Notes under the pieces: generated by a model
Told to the model about the DNA's origin: nothing
The model's input: the letters and a program-made list of their open reading frames with translations, nothing else
The model's database searches: none
Made by a program: the position numbers and the translations under genes
In this document: in pieces, positions 7,999 through 16,184 of the stretch
Layout: each line of letters begins with the position of its first letter
Position numbering within the stretch: position 1 is the first letter of the stretch
Assembly (NCBI RefSeq): GCF_036962685.1
Contig: NZ_JBALOP010000025.1
Coordinates: forward strand, 1 to 64,000
Length of the DNA: 64,000 bases
Direction: 5' to 3'
DNA from: Ferdinandcohnia sp036962685
Lineage (GTDB): Bacteria > Bacillota > Bacilli > Bacillales > Bacillaceae_L

Positions 7999-8583
7999 AT
8001 GGGTAGGCGTCAAGCTGATATTATCAAACATTTACCGGATAAAGAAATTGTTTTTCACCTTTATTTAACTCAAGGAATTTTATTAGTTGTATCTTTGGTG
8101 CTAGGCTTTTTCTTGTTTGACAATTGGTCATCATTTATAAAGCTTTGGGATTGGAAGGACTGGAATATTTTTATTATCGGTTCTGCTTTTGCGTTAGTTG
8201 TTGTATTTGTAGATTTTTTACTGATGAAGTGGCTTCCTGAAGCAATGTATGATGATGGTGGAATTAATGAACGTATTTTCCAAAAACGAAGCATCCCACA
8301 TATTTTTATTTTATGTTTATTGATATCCTTTTCGGAAGAGATTTTATTTAGGGGTGTCATTCAAACTCATTTTGGACTTGTTATAGCTAGCTCGATTTTT
8401 GCATTATTACATGTGCGTTATTTATATAAATGGGTTTTGTTGGCATCTGTAGTTCTTTTGAGCTTTTTATTAGGATATATTTATGAGCTCTATCAAAATC
8501 TTTGGATTACGGTATATGCTCATTTTTGGATTGATTTTATTTTTGCTGTAAAGCTTAGAATCGATTATTTGCGTAATCTTTAA
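7999..8583 (+). CDS. ypbD: CPBP family intramembrane metalloprotease YpbD
   Basis: Integral membrane protein of 194 residues with the CPBP (Abi/CAAX protease) signature: SEEILFRG (motif EExxxR), FALLH (FxxxH) and HFWID (HxxxD). The residues would bind zinc and cut peptide bonds within the membrane. Several transmembrane segments are evident. Two starts are possible: ATG 7999 behind GGGTGA, or GTG 7990 overlapping the recS stop as GTGA. The substrate is unknown. It sits in the ypbB-recS-ypbD-ypbE run conserved with B. subtilis. Confidence 0.83.
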   Translation: MGRRQADIIKHLPDKEIVFHLYLTQGILLVVSLVLGFFLFDNWSSFIKLWDWKDWNIFIIGSAFALVVVFVDFLLMKWLPEAMYDDGGINERIFQKRSIPHIFILCLLISFSEEILFRGVIQTHFGLVIASSIFALLHVRYLYKWVLLASVVLLSFLLGYIYELYQNLWITVYAHFWIDFIFAVKLRIDYLRNL

Positions 8584-8602
8584 AAAAAGAGGAGGTATAG
8601 TC

Positions 8603-9262
8603 TTGAAGCAGCCTGAAGGGAAAGAAAAATCTGTTGAAATAGAGACAAGCACTTCGACACTACCCTCTCGAAGTGAATTTCATAAAACAAAGAAAAAGAA
8701 AACAAAGGTTAAGATTAAATATCCAATTATTCGTTTGTTGGCCTTATTGTTTGTGTTACTACCTGTTGCAATCCTTAGCTATAAATTTAATTCCAATCCA
8801 GAACTACTAGAAGCACCTTCTGGAAAAAGGAGTGCAAATTTTGAAAGTTTCAGCTATGAAGACGAGGATGAGACTGTAAATGCTCCTGATGTCAATGAGC
8901 ATGAAGAAGAACCAGAAAATGTTGAACAAGAATCTAATATTGAACAGGAAGAGAAGAGTCAGCCGGTAGTTGAAAAGCTAGAAGAAGCTCCAATTATTGA
9001 AGAGCCCAGTCAAAACGTTGTCGAACACAATCCTCCACCTACAGCTGAAGCAACAAAACAACCGGTCCAACAGCAAGAAAAGCCTAAGGATCGTTATGAC
9101 GTTAAGTATCATACAGTTCAAGCCGATGAAACTCTTTATCGGATTTCTATGAAATATTACAACAACCGTTCTGGTGAAGAATTAATACGAAGATGGAATG
9201 ATATTAAAGGTGATACCGTTATTGAAGGCCAGGTTTTACGAATTCCATTTAAACTAAATTAG
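8603..9262 (+). CDS. ypbE: LysM-domain membrane protein YpbE
   Basis: A 219-residue membrane-anchored protein. The basic cytosolic N-terminus is followed by one membrane segment (about 42-58, LLALLFVLLPVAILSY), an acidic Glu/Pro-rich linker of about 100 residues and a C-terminal LysM domain (about 170-218) with YHTVQADETLYRISMKYY. It would sit outside the membrane and touch peptidoglycan. The start is a TTG after GAGGAGGT. In B. subtilis ypbE is followed by ypbF; here the next genes are cotJCBA on the other strand. Confidence 0.82.
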   Translation: MKQPEGKEKSVEIETSTSTLPSRSEFHKTKKKKTKVKIKYPIIRLLALLFVLLPVAILSYKFNSNPELLEAPSGKRSANFESFSYEDEDETVNAPDVNEHEEEPENVEQESNIEQEEKSQPVVEKLEEAPIIEEPSQNVVEHNPPPTAEATKQPVQQQEKPKDRYDVKYHTVQADETLYRISMKYYNNRSGEELIRRWNDIKGDTVIEGQVLRIPFKLN

Positions 9263-9287
9263 AATTTGATGTAAACTTGTATTAGGA

Positions 9288-9321
9288 AGTAAATAGCTGA
9301 ACTGGCATTCAGCTATTTACT
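9288..9321. terminator. Bidirectional terminator between ypbE and cotJC
   Basis: A perfect 14-bp stem, 9288-9301 with 9308-9321 and a six-base loop, lies between convergent genes. Confidence 0.75.
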
Positions 9322-9325
9322 CTGT

Positions 9326-9895
9326 TTAGAAAAATTTCTTTTTATCCCGTTCTTCTTTAAGTATTTCGACTGCTTCTCTAAATCGTTGAGCATGGATAAT
9401 TTCTCGTTCACGCAAGAAACGTAAGCTATCATTTAAGTCAGGGTCATCGCTCATGTTGATAATCCATTGATATGTCGCTCTTGCTTTTTCTTCTGCTGCA
9501 ATGTCCTCATATAAATCAGCAATAGGGTCGCCCTTTGCTTGGATATATGTTGCAGTAAATGGTGCACCTGCAGCATTTTCGTAAAATAATGCGGAATCAT
9601 GTGCTACATAGTGTGGACCTAAGCCTGCAGCTTTTAATTGTTCAGGGGTCGCGTCTTTTGTAAGTTTATACACCATCGTCGCAATCATTTCTAAATGAGC
9701 AAATTCTTCTGTACCTATGTCATTTAACAACCCAATAACTTTTCCAGGGATTGTGTAACGTTGATTTAAATAACGTAAAGCAGCTGCTAATTCACCGTCT
9801 GCACCACCATATTGTTCAATCAGAAACTTCGCTAACATTGGATTACACGTACTCACTTTGACAGGATATTGTAGCTTTTTTTCATAAATCCACAT
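9326..9895 (-). CDS. cotJC: Spore coat protein CotJC, manganese-catalase family
   Basis: Inner spore-coat protein of 189 residues related to dimanganese catalases. Ligand-type Glu/His motifs are present: IGTEEFAHLEMIA (about 61-73) and EIIHAQRF (about 166), with DIAAEEKARA between. It is the last gene of the cotJABC operon, made in the mother cell. The start follows GGGGAGGA. A family B repeat separates it from cotJB, which is unusual because these genes normally lie next to each other. Confidence 0.93.
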   Translation of the reverse strand: MWIYEKKLQYPVKVSTCNPMLAKFLIEQYGGADGELAAALRYLNQRYTIPGKVIGLLNDIGTEEFAHLEMIATMVYKLTKDATPEQLKAAGLGPHYVAHDSALFYENAAGAPFTATYIQAKGDPIADLYEDIAAEEKARATYQWIINMSDDPDLNDSLRFLREREIIHAQRFREAVEILKEERDKKKFF

Positions 9896-9921
9896 TTACG
9901 TAAATTCCTCCCCATTGTCAA

Positions 9922-10043
9922 TGTCTAGCTTCAGGCGCCATCAGCTCGAGGTCATAAGCCAATCGCTTCGGAAGGCAAAGAGCGCCTTCTGTCAGCGCTC
10001 GTCTTATGCCTGTCGCCAATAGGCGGGCGCCTTGCGCTTTTCT
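9922..10043 (+). repeat. Family B structured repeat, short copy inside the cotJ operon
   Basis: Runs from TGTCTAGC to GCGCTTTTCT, as do the longer copies at 13832-14070 and 25193-25434. About 115 bp of the middle is missing here. Terminal arms containing GGCGCC can pair. It fills the whole gap between the cotJB stop (10045) and the cotJC ribosome site. Confidence 0.82.
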
Positions 10044-10044
10044 T

Positions 10045-10314
10045 TCAAACCTGCCACGGCCAAGGCTCGTCATTCCAGTTCCAAGGGTAGCTGGAATAGC
10101 TATAACGACCAAATTGAGTCAAAGGCCCAAATCTTTCTTCATATTGTTTCGCGATCTTTCTACGTTGGTGTGAAACAGCGTTAAATTGCTGTATTGCCTC
10201 ATAATCATGTGGATGGGTATCAAGATACAAGGTGAGTTCAACTAAGACAAAATCCAAAGCCTGTAAATCCTCTAATAACGCATAAAATTCTGGGGGCATT
10301 TGTTTAGGATTCAT
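10045..10314 (-). CDS. cotJB: Spore coat protein CotJB
   Basis: An 89-residue spore coat component, required with CotJA for assembly of CotJC into the coat. The family features are the alpha-helical N-terminus (LLEDLQALDFVLVELTLYLDTH, quoted as LEDLQALDFVLVELTLYLD) and a C-terminus rich in Tyr, Trp and Pro. It overlaps cotJA by 4 bp. Its stop abuts the family B repeat; translation ends two bases from the repeat end, so the repeat may have landed exactly after the coding region. Confidence 0.92.
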   Translation of the reverse strand: MNPKQMPPEFYALLEDLQALDFVLVELTLYLDTHPHDYEAIQQFNAVSHQRRKIAKQYEERFGPLTQFGRYSYSSYPWNWNDEPWPWQV

Positions 10315-10541
10315 TCACTTTCAGCCTCCCTTTTCGGTTCATATGGACTGAAATACGGATCGTAAAAGGCTTTCCATAGTGTTCCAATGTATAACGCTTC
10401 CTTTGGTGAGAATTGGGGCAGGTTTGGTGGTTGAAACGGTATATAAAGATGTGGGGGGGTAACGTAAGTTTTACATGTGATCGGCTTACAAGGGTCAAAC
10501 GGGCTTACATAGGGATAATAGGCCTTCTTCGGTGTAAACAT
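10311..10541 (-). CDS. cotJA: Spore coat associated protein CotJA
   Basis: A 76-residue Pro/Tyr-rich coat protein, first gene of cotJABC. The middle PPHLYIPFQPPNLPQFSPKEA region and the ALYIGTLWKAFYDPY stretch are typical. The start follows CAAGGAGG on the minus strand. A predicted SigE promoter lies about 45-70 bp upstream, consistent with the known mother-cell expression of cotJ. Confidence 0.92.
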   Translation of the reverse strand: MFTPKKAYYPYVSPFDPCKPITCKTYVTPPHLYIPFQPPNLPQFSPKEALYIGTLWKAFYDPYFSPYEPKREAESE

Positions 10542-10584
10542 GAAGCAACCTCCTTGGTGTCAAAATACAAAACGATGTCATTCT

Positions 10585-10613
10585 ACTGTATGGTCTATAG
10601 GGCTAAAAAATGA
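10585..10613 (-). promoter_or_regulatory. Probable SigE promoter of cotJABC
   Basis: On the minus strand TCATTTTT (10606-10613), 13-nt spacer, CATACAGT (10585-10592). The -10 fits the SigE consensus CATACAnT well; the -35 is fair. Confidence 0.5.
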
Positions 10614-10766
10614 CAAGGATTCAGATTTACAGAGGCAGTTCGAAAAAATTAATGTTCTGGTTCTTGGCAAACGTGATTATTGTTAGCCTTTTCCATAATT
10701 TATGGTATCATATCTGTATATTCAAAAGTGATATAAAGCTTGATCTAGATAGATAGGGCGTGGAAT

Positions 10767-11540
10767 ATGCTATTTTTTTTCGGGATTATATTTATTGGGG
10801 TGCTGCTCCTTCTATATAGTGGTGCGGAAGCAAGACAAAATCGTGTTGTAAGGAATACATTAACATTTACGGATTTTCCAAAAAGCTTTGGGAAAATTAC
10901 TATTTTCTTTATTTCAGATATTCACAGAAGAGAGGTATCTGAAAAAATTATCAATGAAGTGAAAGGGAAAGCCGATATTGCGATCATTGGAGGAGATTTA
11001 ACAGAAAAGGGTGTACCCTTTGAACGTGTAAAGAAAAACCTTCAGTTAATTAAATCAGTTGGACCGACCTACTTCGTGTGGGGCAATAATGATTATGAAG
11101 TGGATTACCGTGAACTCGATTCTCTACTATTAAGTATGGGCATTAAAATTCTAGATAACACGGCGATGTTTTTTGAATCTGGAAAAGGTGAGAAGCTTGC
11201 TCTCCTTGGAATTGATGATTTGAAGGTAGGAAGAAGCAGGTTGGACCTTGCCCTTTTAGATGCAGCCGATGAGGCAAATTTTAAAATTTTGGTTAGCCAT
11301 AATCCAGAAATAAAAAGCGAGCTCAAACCGGAGAACAACATTAATCTTATACTGTCTGGGCATACCCATGGTGGACAAATTCGATTTTGGAAATTTGGGC
11401 TTTACCCTAAAGGTGGTGTCGAGCATAAAAACGGAATGACCATTTTTGTCAGTAATGGTTATGGTACATCTGGTATACCGTTAAGGTTTGGTGCACCAGC
11501 TGAAACACATTTGATTACTCTTCAATCATCTGATAGCTAA
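10767..11540 (+). CDS. ypbG: Membrane-anchored metallophosphoesterase YpbG
   Basis: Calcineurin-like phosphoesterase of 257 residues with an N-terminal membrane segment (about 2-18). Metal motifs are FISDIH (about 48), GGDLTEKG, WGNNDYE, SHNPE and SGHTHGGQ. The usual GNHD/E motif reads GNND here, so the catalytic His of the family is Asn. Either the family member uses another proton donor or activity is altered. The substrate is unknown. It precedes mecB as in B. subtilis, although ypbF, the usual upstream neighbour, is missing. Confidence 0.83.
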   Translation: MLFFFGIIFIGVLLLLYSGAEARQNRVVRNTLTFTDFPKSFGKITIFFISDIHRREVSEKIINEVKGKADIAIIGGDLTEKGVPFERVKKNLQLIKSVGPTYFVWGNNDYEVDYRELDSLLLSMGIKILDNTAMFFESGKGEKLALLGIDDLKVGRSRLDLALLDAADEANFKILVSHNPEIKSELKPENNINLILSGHTHGGQIRFWKFGLYPKGGVEHKNGMTIFVSNGYGTSGIPLRFGAPAETHLITLQSSDS

Positions 11541-11652
11541 TACGATTCGCAAAAAATGTCCTAACAACGCTAAATCCAAGAACATAATTTATTTTCCTTC
11601 ATAAAATAAGGTAACGGTTGTGCGTAGGTGTGATGGTGAGGGAGGGTTTTTA

Positions 11653-12255
11653 ATGCGTCTTGAGCGCTTAACTTATAATAAAATCAAGATTTTTCTAACA
11701 TTTGATGATCTGGTTGATCGTGGCCTCTCTAAAGATGATCTTTTGTCGGATTCGCTTAAGGTCCACCAATTATTTCGCGATATGATTGAAGAAGCAAGTG
11801 TCGAATTAGGCTTTGAAGCGGATGGCCCCATTGCTGTTGAAGTATATTCTTTACAGGCACAAGGCATGGTGATCATTGTAACAAATTCAGCAGGGGACCC
11901 TGAAGATGAAGAATTTATGGATGAAGATTATATTGAAATGCAGGTAACTCTTGATGAAAGTAAAGATATATTTTATGAGTTTCATACGTTTGAAGATGTA
12001 ATTCAGCTTTCAACCAGATTAAATAGTTTATCAATAGATGGTGGCAGATTATATTCATATAAAGATTATTTTTATTTATTACTTGAGGATAATTCAGCCT
12101 TTCATACAGAAAACGTCATTGCCATTTTAGCCGAATTTGGAAATTCTGCGACAATTACGAAATATCGGGTACATGAATATGGAAAAATCCTTTTTAAAGA
12201 AGATGCAATGAAGGAAATTTACAATTATTTCATTAAAAATAAGAAGAACCTCTAA
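11653..12255 (+). CDS. mecB: ClpC adaptor protein MecB (MecA family)
   Basis: Adaptor of 200 residues that delivers substrates to the ClpC-ClpP protease. The N-terminal substrate-binding domain begins MRLERLTYNKIKIFLTFDDL, then an acidic linker (GDPEDEEFMDEDY, about 86-98), and the C-terminal ClpC-binding domain runs from about 105. The position between ypbG and gudB matches B. subtilis ypbH/mecB rather than mecA. The start at 11653 follows GGAGGG; a longer frame to 11620 would include the ribosome site. Confidence 0.88.
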   Translation: MRLERLTYNKIKIFLTFDDLVDRGLSKDDLLSDSLKVHQLFRDMIEEASVELGFEADGPIAVEVYSLQAQGMVIIVTNSAGDPEDEEFMDEDYIEMQVTLDESKDIFYEFHTFEDVIQLSTRLNSLSIDGGRLYSYKDYFYLLLEDNSAFHTENVIAILAEFGNSATITKYRVHEYGKILFKEDAMKEIYNYFIKNKKNL

Positions 12256-12275
12256 TGATGATTAGGGGTTTTTCT
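12247..12275 (+). terminator. Terminator of mecB
   Basis: Stem AACCTCTAAT with ATTAGGGGTT (12247-12256 / 12261-12270) followed by T residues; the stem includes the stop codon. Confidence 0.8.
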
Positions 12276-12356
12276 CTACGTTAATGGTTTTTACAACTAT
12301 AGTTCTTTTTGCGGTTTTATTTTAATCATAAAAATACAGATTCTTCATTTTTCATC

Positions 12357-12384
12357 TTGCATAAACATAGGGAAGGTGTATACT
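12357..12384 (+). promoter_or_regulatory. Possible SigA promoter of gudB
   Basis: TTGCAT (12357-12362), 16-nt spacer, TATACT (12379-12384). The -10 is good and the -35 weak. A 7-bp hairpin (ATGTTCA / TGAACAT) lies in the leader at about 12427-12451. Confidence 0.35.
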
Positions 12385-12489
12385 AGTGACTGGAAAGGTG
12401 GACAATATATAGAAATTTGATGCGTTATGTTCACCGCGCTTTTTGAACATCCTCTAATGGAACTGTGAAAAATCTTGGGAGGTTTACAA

Positions 12490-13770
12490 ATGGTAGCCGA
12501 AAACAATAAGGACAATTCAAAACAAAACGAAGAGAAAATGGATGTCCTCAAATCTACACAAACAGTCATACATAAGGCATTAGAAAAATTAGGGTACCCT
12601 GAGGAAGTATACGAACTTTTAAAAGAACCGATTCGAATGATGACCGTTAAAATTCCAGTACGAATGGATGATGGTTCTGTAAAAATCTTTACAGGCTATC
12701 GCGCACAGCATAATGATGCAGTAGGTCCAACTAAAGGTGGAATTCGATTTCACCCAAATGTAACTGAAAAAGAAGTTAAAGCGCTTTCGATTTGGATGAG
12801 CTTGAAATGTGGTATCGTTGATTTACCATATGGTGGAGGAAAAGGCGGAATCATTTGCGATCCTAGAGATATGTCATTCCGTGAACTTGAGCGACTTAGT
12901 CGTGGCTATGTTCGTGCAATAAGTCAAATCGTAGGTCCTACAAAGGATATCCCGGCTCCAGATGTATTTACGAACTCTCAAATTATGGCTTGGATGATGG
13001 ATGAGTATAGTCGAATAGATGAATTTAACTCACCTGGATTCATCACTGGTAAGCCGCTTGTATTAGGTGGTTCACATGGCCGTGAGTCTGCAACTGCGAA
13101 GGGTGTAACAATTTGTATTCGCGAAGCTGCAAAGAAACGTGGTATTAATTTAGAAGGTGCCCGTGTTGTTGTACAAGGCTTTGGAAATGCAGGTAGCTTT
13201 TTATCAAAATTTATGCATGATGCAGGTGCTAAGGTAATTGGTATCTCTGACGCATATGGTGGCTTATATGATCCAAATGGTTTAGATATTGATTACTTAT
13301 TAGATCGTCGTGATAGCTTTGGAACAGTTACTAAGTTATTTAACGATACGATCACAAACAAGGAATTATTGGAGCTAGATTGTGATATTCTTGTACCAGC
13401 AGCAATCGAGAACCAGATTACAGAAGAAAATGCCCATAATATTCGAGCAGGAATTGTGGTGGAGGCTGCAAACGGCCCTACAACACTTGAAGCGACACAA
13501 ATCTTAACTGAAAGAGGAATCCTCCTCGTACCGGATGTTTTAGCAAGTGCTGGTGGGGTGACTGTGTCCTATTTCGAATGGGTTCAAAATAACCAAGGCT
13601 ATTACTGGTCAGAGGAAGAAGTAGAAGAAAAACTTGAAAAAGTAATGGTCAAATCATTTGAAAATATTTATTCCACAGCACAAAATAGACGTGTTGACAT
13701 GAGACTAGCAGCCTACATGGTTGGAGTAAGAAAAATGGCTGAAGCGTCGCGTTTTAGAGGCTGGATTTAG
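12490..13770 (+). CDS. gudB: NAD-specific glutamate dehydrogenase GudB
   Basis: Catabolic glutamate dehydrogenase of 426 residues: glutamate + NAD+ to 2-oxoglutarate + ammonia. The substrate domain shows GYRAQHNDAVGPTKGGIRFH and the catalytic lysine region LPYGGGKGG. The NAD domain shows VVQGFGNAGS. The active-site-adjacent sequence reads TEKEVKALSIWMS once, without the nine-base duplication that silences gudB in B. subtilis 168, so the enzyme should be active. The ATG at 12490 follows GGGAGG. Location after mecB and before ypdA supports gudB over its paralogue rocG. Confidence 0.93.
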   Translation: MVAENNKDNSKQNEEKMDVLKSTQTVIHKALEKLGYPEEVYELLKEPIRMMTVKIPVRMDDGSVKIFTGYRAQHNDAVGPTKGGIRFHPNVTEKEVKALSIWMSLKCGIVDLPYGGGKGGIICDPRDMSFRELERLSRGYVRAISQIVGPTKDIPAPDVFTNSQIMAWMMDEYSRIDEFNSPGFITGKPLVLGGSHGRESATAKGVTICIREAAKKRGINLEGARVVVQGFGNAGSFLSKFMHDAGAKVIGISDAYGGLYDPNGLDIDYLLDRRDSFGTVTKLFNDTITNKELLELDCDILVPAAIENQITEENAHNIRAGIVVEAANGPTTLEATQILTERGILLVPDVLASAGGVTVSYFEWVQNNQGYYWSEEEVEEKLEKVMVKSFENIYSTAQNRRVDMRLAAYMVGVRKMAEASRFRGWI

Positions 13771-13793
13771 TTCATAACATTTGCAATGAGAAC

Positions 13794-13827
13794 AAAAATC
13801 TCCTATCATTTTTGGTAGGAGATTTTA
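13794..13827 (+). terminator. Terminator of gudB
   Basis: Stem AAATCTCCTA with TAGGAGATTT around a loop of about ten bases, followed by T-rich sequence. Confidence 0.82.
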
Positions 13828-13831
13828 TTAA

Positions 13832-14070
13832 TGTCTAGCGCAAGAGCCTAGCCCTCGAGGTCACAAGCCAATCGCTTCTGAAGGCAAAATGCGCCTTCTG
13901 TCAGCGTCGTCTTGTGCTTGTCGGACTTGCACAGGACAAGGAAGGCTTCGACAGCATAAACATCGCACGAAGAAAATGCAATGCATTTTCGAGGAAGTGC
14001 TGACATCGACGTTTGCCACAGGACGTGGCAGCAGTTAGTCGATGTTCCACTAGGCACTTGCGCTTTTCTT
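13832..14070 (+). repeat. Family B structured repeat, long copy before ypdA
   Basis: Begins TGTCTAGCGCAAG and ends CTTGCGCTTTTCTT, so the ends pair through GCGCAAG/CTTGCGC. Internal hairpins include GAAAATGC/GCATTTTC and GCCAC/GTGGC. Together with the gudB terminator it accounts for the whole 317-bp gap between gudB and ypdA. Confidence 0.85.
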
Positions 14071-14087
14071 AATTAGGAGTGACAAAT

Positions 14088-15053
14088 ATGCAATCGGAAG
14101 AAGTCGTTATTATTGGGGGAGGACCCTGTGGATTAGCAGCCGCCATTGCGCTGCAGAATATTGGTATAAAACCACTTGTAATTGAGAAAGGGAATATAGT
14201 AAATGCCATTTACCATTATCCTACACATCAAACATTTTTTAGTACAAGCGAAAAATTAGAAATCGGAAATGTTCCATTTATTATTGAAGGTCGTAAGCCG
14301 AAAAGAAATCAAGCTTTGTCTTATTATCGAGAAGTTGCGAAACGTGAAAAAATAAGAGTGCATGCATTTGAAACAGTAACTGGCGTAACGAAGCTTGAAC
14401 ATGATAAATTTATAATCACAAGCTCTAAAGGTGAGTATCAGGCAAAATATGTGATTGTTGCGACAGGCTATTATGATAATCCTAACTATATGAATGTTCC
14501 TGGTGAAGATCTTCCTAAAGTTTTTCATTATTTTAAAGAACCGCATCCATATTTCGATAAAGATGTTGTCGTAATTGGAGGAAAGAACTCAAGTGTCGAT
14601 GCTGCTTTAGAACTAGTTAATGCTGACGCACGAGTAACGGTCTTATATCGTGGTTCCGAATACTCCACAAGCATTAAGCCATGGATTTTACCAGAGTTCG
14701 AATCATTGGTTCGGGGTGGGATCATAAATATGGAGTTTCATGCAAATGTTGTTGAAATAACTGAAGATGCTGTAATCTATCAGGTTGGGGAAGAGAAAAA
14801 GAAAATTAAGAATGATTATGTATTTGCGATGACCGGCTATCATCCTGATCATAGCTTTTTACAAAAAATGAATGTTCAAATTGACGAGGATACTGGAAGA
14901 CCTTCGTTTAACCCTGACACAATGGAGACGAATGTTGAGGGGATTTTTATCTCTGGTGTCATTGCTGCGGGTAACAATGCGAATGAAATCTTCATTGAAA
15001 ACGGACGCTTTCACGGAGACATAATCGCAAAAGCAATTTTAGACAGAAAATAG
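14088..15053 (+). CDS. ypdA: Bacillithiol disulfide reductase YpdA (Bdr)
   Basis: FAD-dependent pyridine nucleotide-disulfide oxidoreductase of 321 residues. The FAD motif GGGPCGLAAA is at about residue 9, the NADPH motif VVIGGKNSSVD is at about 163 and the C-terminal FAD contact GVIAAGNNANEIFIENGR lies near 288. Known YpdA reduces bacillithiol disulfide with NADPH, which fits the bshA gene near the window end. The ATG at 14088 follows TAGGAG; an in-frame GTG at 14079 overlaps that site and is rejected. A family B repeat ends 17 bp upstream, so promoter elements may lie in it. Confidence 0.9.
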   Translation: MQSEEVVIIGGGPCGLAAAIALQNIGIKPLVIEKGNIVNAIYHYPTHQTFFSTSEKLEIGNVPFIIEGRKPKRNQALSYYREVAKREKIRVHAFETVTGVTKLEHDKFIITSSKGEYQAKYVIVATGYYDNPNYMNVPGEDLPKVFHYFKEPHPYFDKDVVVIGGKNSSVDAALELVNADARVTVLYRGSEYSTSIKPWILPEFESLVRGGIINMEFHANVVEITEDAVIYQVGEEKKKIKNDYVFAMTGYHPDHSFLQKMNVQIDEDTGRPSFNPDTMETNVEGIFISGVIAAGNNANEIFIENGRFHGDIIAKAILDRK

Positions 15054-15079
15054 GGCGGCTCACTTGAGTCGCCTTTTTA
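15053..15079. terminator. Terminator between ypdA and ansA
   Basis: Stem GGCGGCTC with GAGTCGCC (one G-T pair), loop of four, then T5. It touches the ansA stop and may serve both genes. Confidence 0.75.
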
Positions 15080-16048
15080 TTTAAAAAATATTTCCTGTAG
15101 TTCGTCATGGTTATTTGTGATTTCTAATGTGACTAATAGCTTTAGCCTTGCTTTTTGTCCATTTAAACCATTTGAAAAAATAACTCCAAGCTCCTTTAAT
15201 TGGCGTCCACCGCCTTCATAATTATACACATCCTGCACATATCCGTTAAAACAACGGGACACCAATACGACAGGTACACCACTATCTATGAGATCCTTTA
15301 ATTCAGTTACCATGGTGGGGGGCAAATTACCTTGACCAAGTGCTTCAATCACTAATCCATCCGGATGTAATGTTCGAATTGCATGAAGGATTGATCCGTC
15401 CATCCCTGCGTATGCCTTTAGGAGGACAACGTTTTTTGTTATTTCTTCAATATCATATGTTTCCCTAATAGTGGGCATATGGTGAAAGGTGATTTCTCGT
15501 TTACTCACAATCCCTAGTGGACCATATTGTGGACTCTGAAAGGTTGCAATATTACTAGTGTGGGTTTTAGTTACATTTTTAGCTGTATGAATTTCATCAT
15601 TCAAGACAACTAAAACGCCTTTTCCAATGGCACTGTCAGAAGCTGCCACACGAGCAGCAGAAATCAAATTATAAGGACCGTCTGCCCCAAGCTCATTGCT
15701 CGACCTCATCGCTCCTGTTACGACTATTGGAATATCAGACTGAACGGTGATATCTAAAAAATAAGCCGTTTCTTCAAGGGTGTCCGTTCCGTGGGTAATG
15801 ACAACGCCTTCGATTTTATCCTCCTTAATACTCGTTTCGATTTTATGTTTAAGCATTAACATTTCCTTTTCCGTTATATGTGGAGAAGGTAATTGAAATA
15901 ATTCCTCGACCATGACATCAGCAATTGAAGCTAAAGCATTAGTGTGAAGTAGAAGTGGGTTTTGTTGATTTTGTTCGACAGCTCCAGTGTTCTTATCCTC
16001 CATCATTGCGATTGTACCGCCAGTATGAATGATGAGTATTTTTTTCAT
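15077..16048 (-). CDS. ansA: L-asparaginase, type I
   Basis: Hydrolyses asparagine to aspartate and ammonia; 323 residues. The first catalytic Thr lies in IIHTGGTIAMM (about residue 12) and the second in THGTDTLEETAYF (about 88). TGAMRSSNELGADGP is also typical. There is no signal peptide, so the enzyme is cytoplasmic. It lies on the minus strand between ypdA and prsW; in B. subtilis 168 ansA sits elsewhere with ansB, so either the gene moved or this is a second asparaginase. The start follows a GAGG-like site. Confidence 0.92.
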   Translation of the reverse strand: MKKILIIHTGGTIAMMEDKNTGAVEQNQQNPLLLHTNALASIADVMVEELFQLPSPHITEKEMLMLKHKIETSIKEDKIEGVVITHGTDTLEETAYFLDITVQSDIPIVVTGAMRSSNELGADGPYNLISAARVAASDSAIGKGVLVVLNDEIHTAKNVTKTHTSNIATFQSPQYGPLGIVSKREITFHHMPTIRETYDIEEITKNVVLLKAYAGMDGSILHAIRTLHPDGLVIEALGQGNLPPTMVTELKDLIDSGVPVVLVSRCFNGYVQDVYNYEGGGRQLKELGVIFSNGLNGQKARLKLLVTLEITNNHDELQEIFFK

Positions 16049-16184
16049 CGGACTCGCCTCATTTCTATATAGAAAAATTATCCATTTTGCAGAGACTTGA
16101 TATTTTCATTTACCACATTACATGTTACGATAAAAGTGTTTGCTACGCAAAATTTATTTTACTTTCGGGGAGAAGAGGATACGT

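Noticed and set aside
13848..14057. Minus-strand open frame in family B repeats, also at 25202-25447, with similar predicted peptides
   Set aside because: Low-quality ORFs confined to the repeat, cysteine-rich and without start signals; the short copy cannot encode them.
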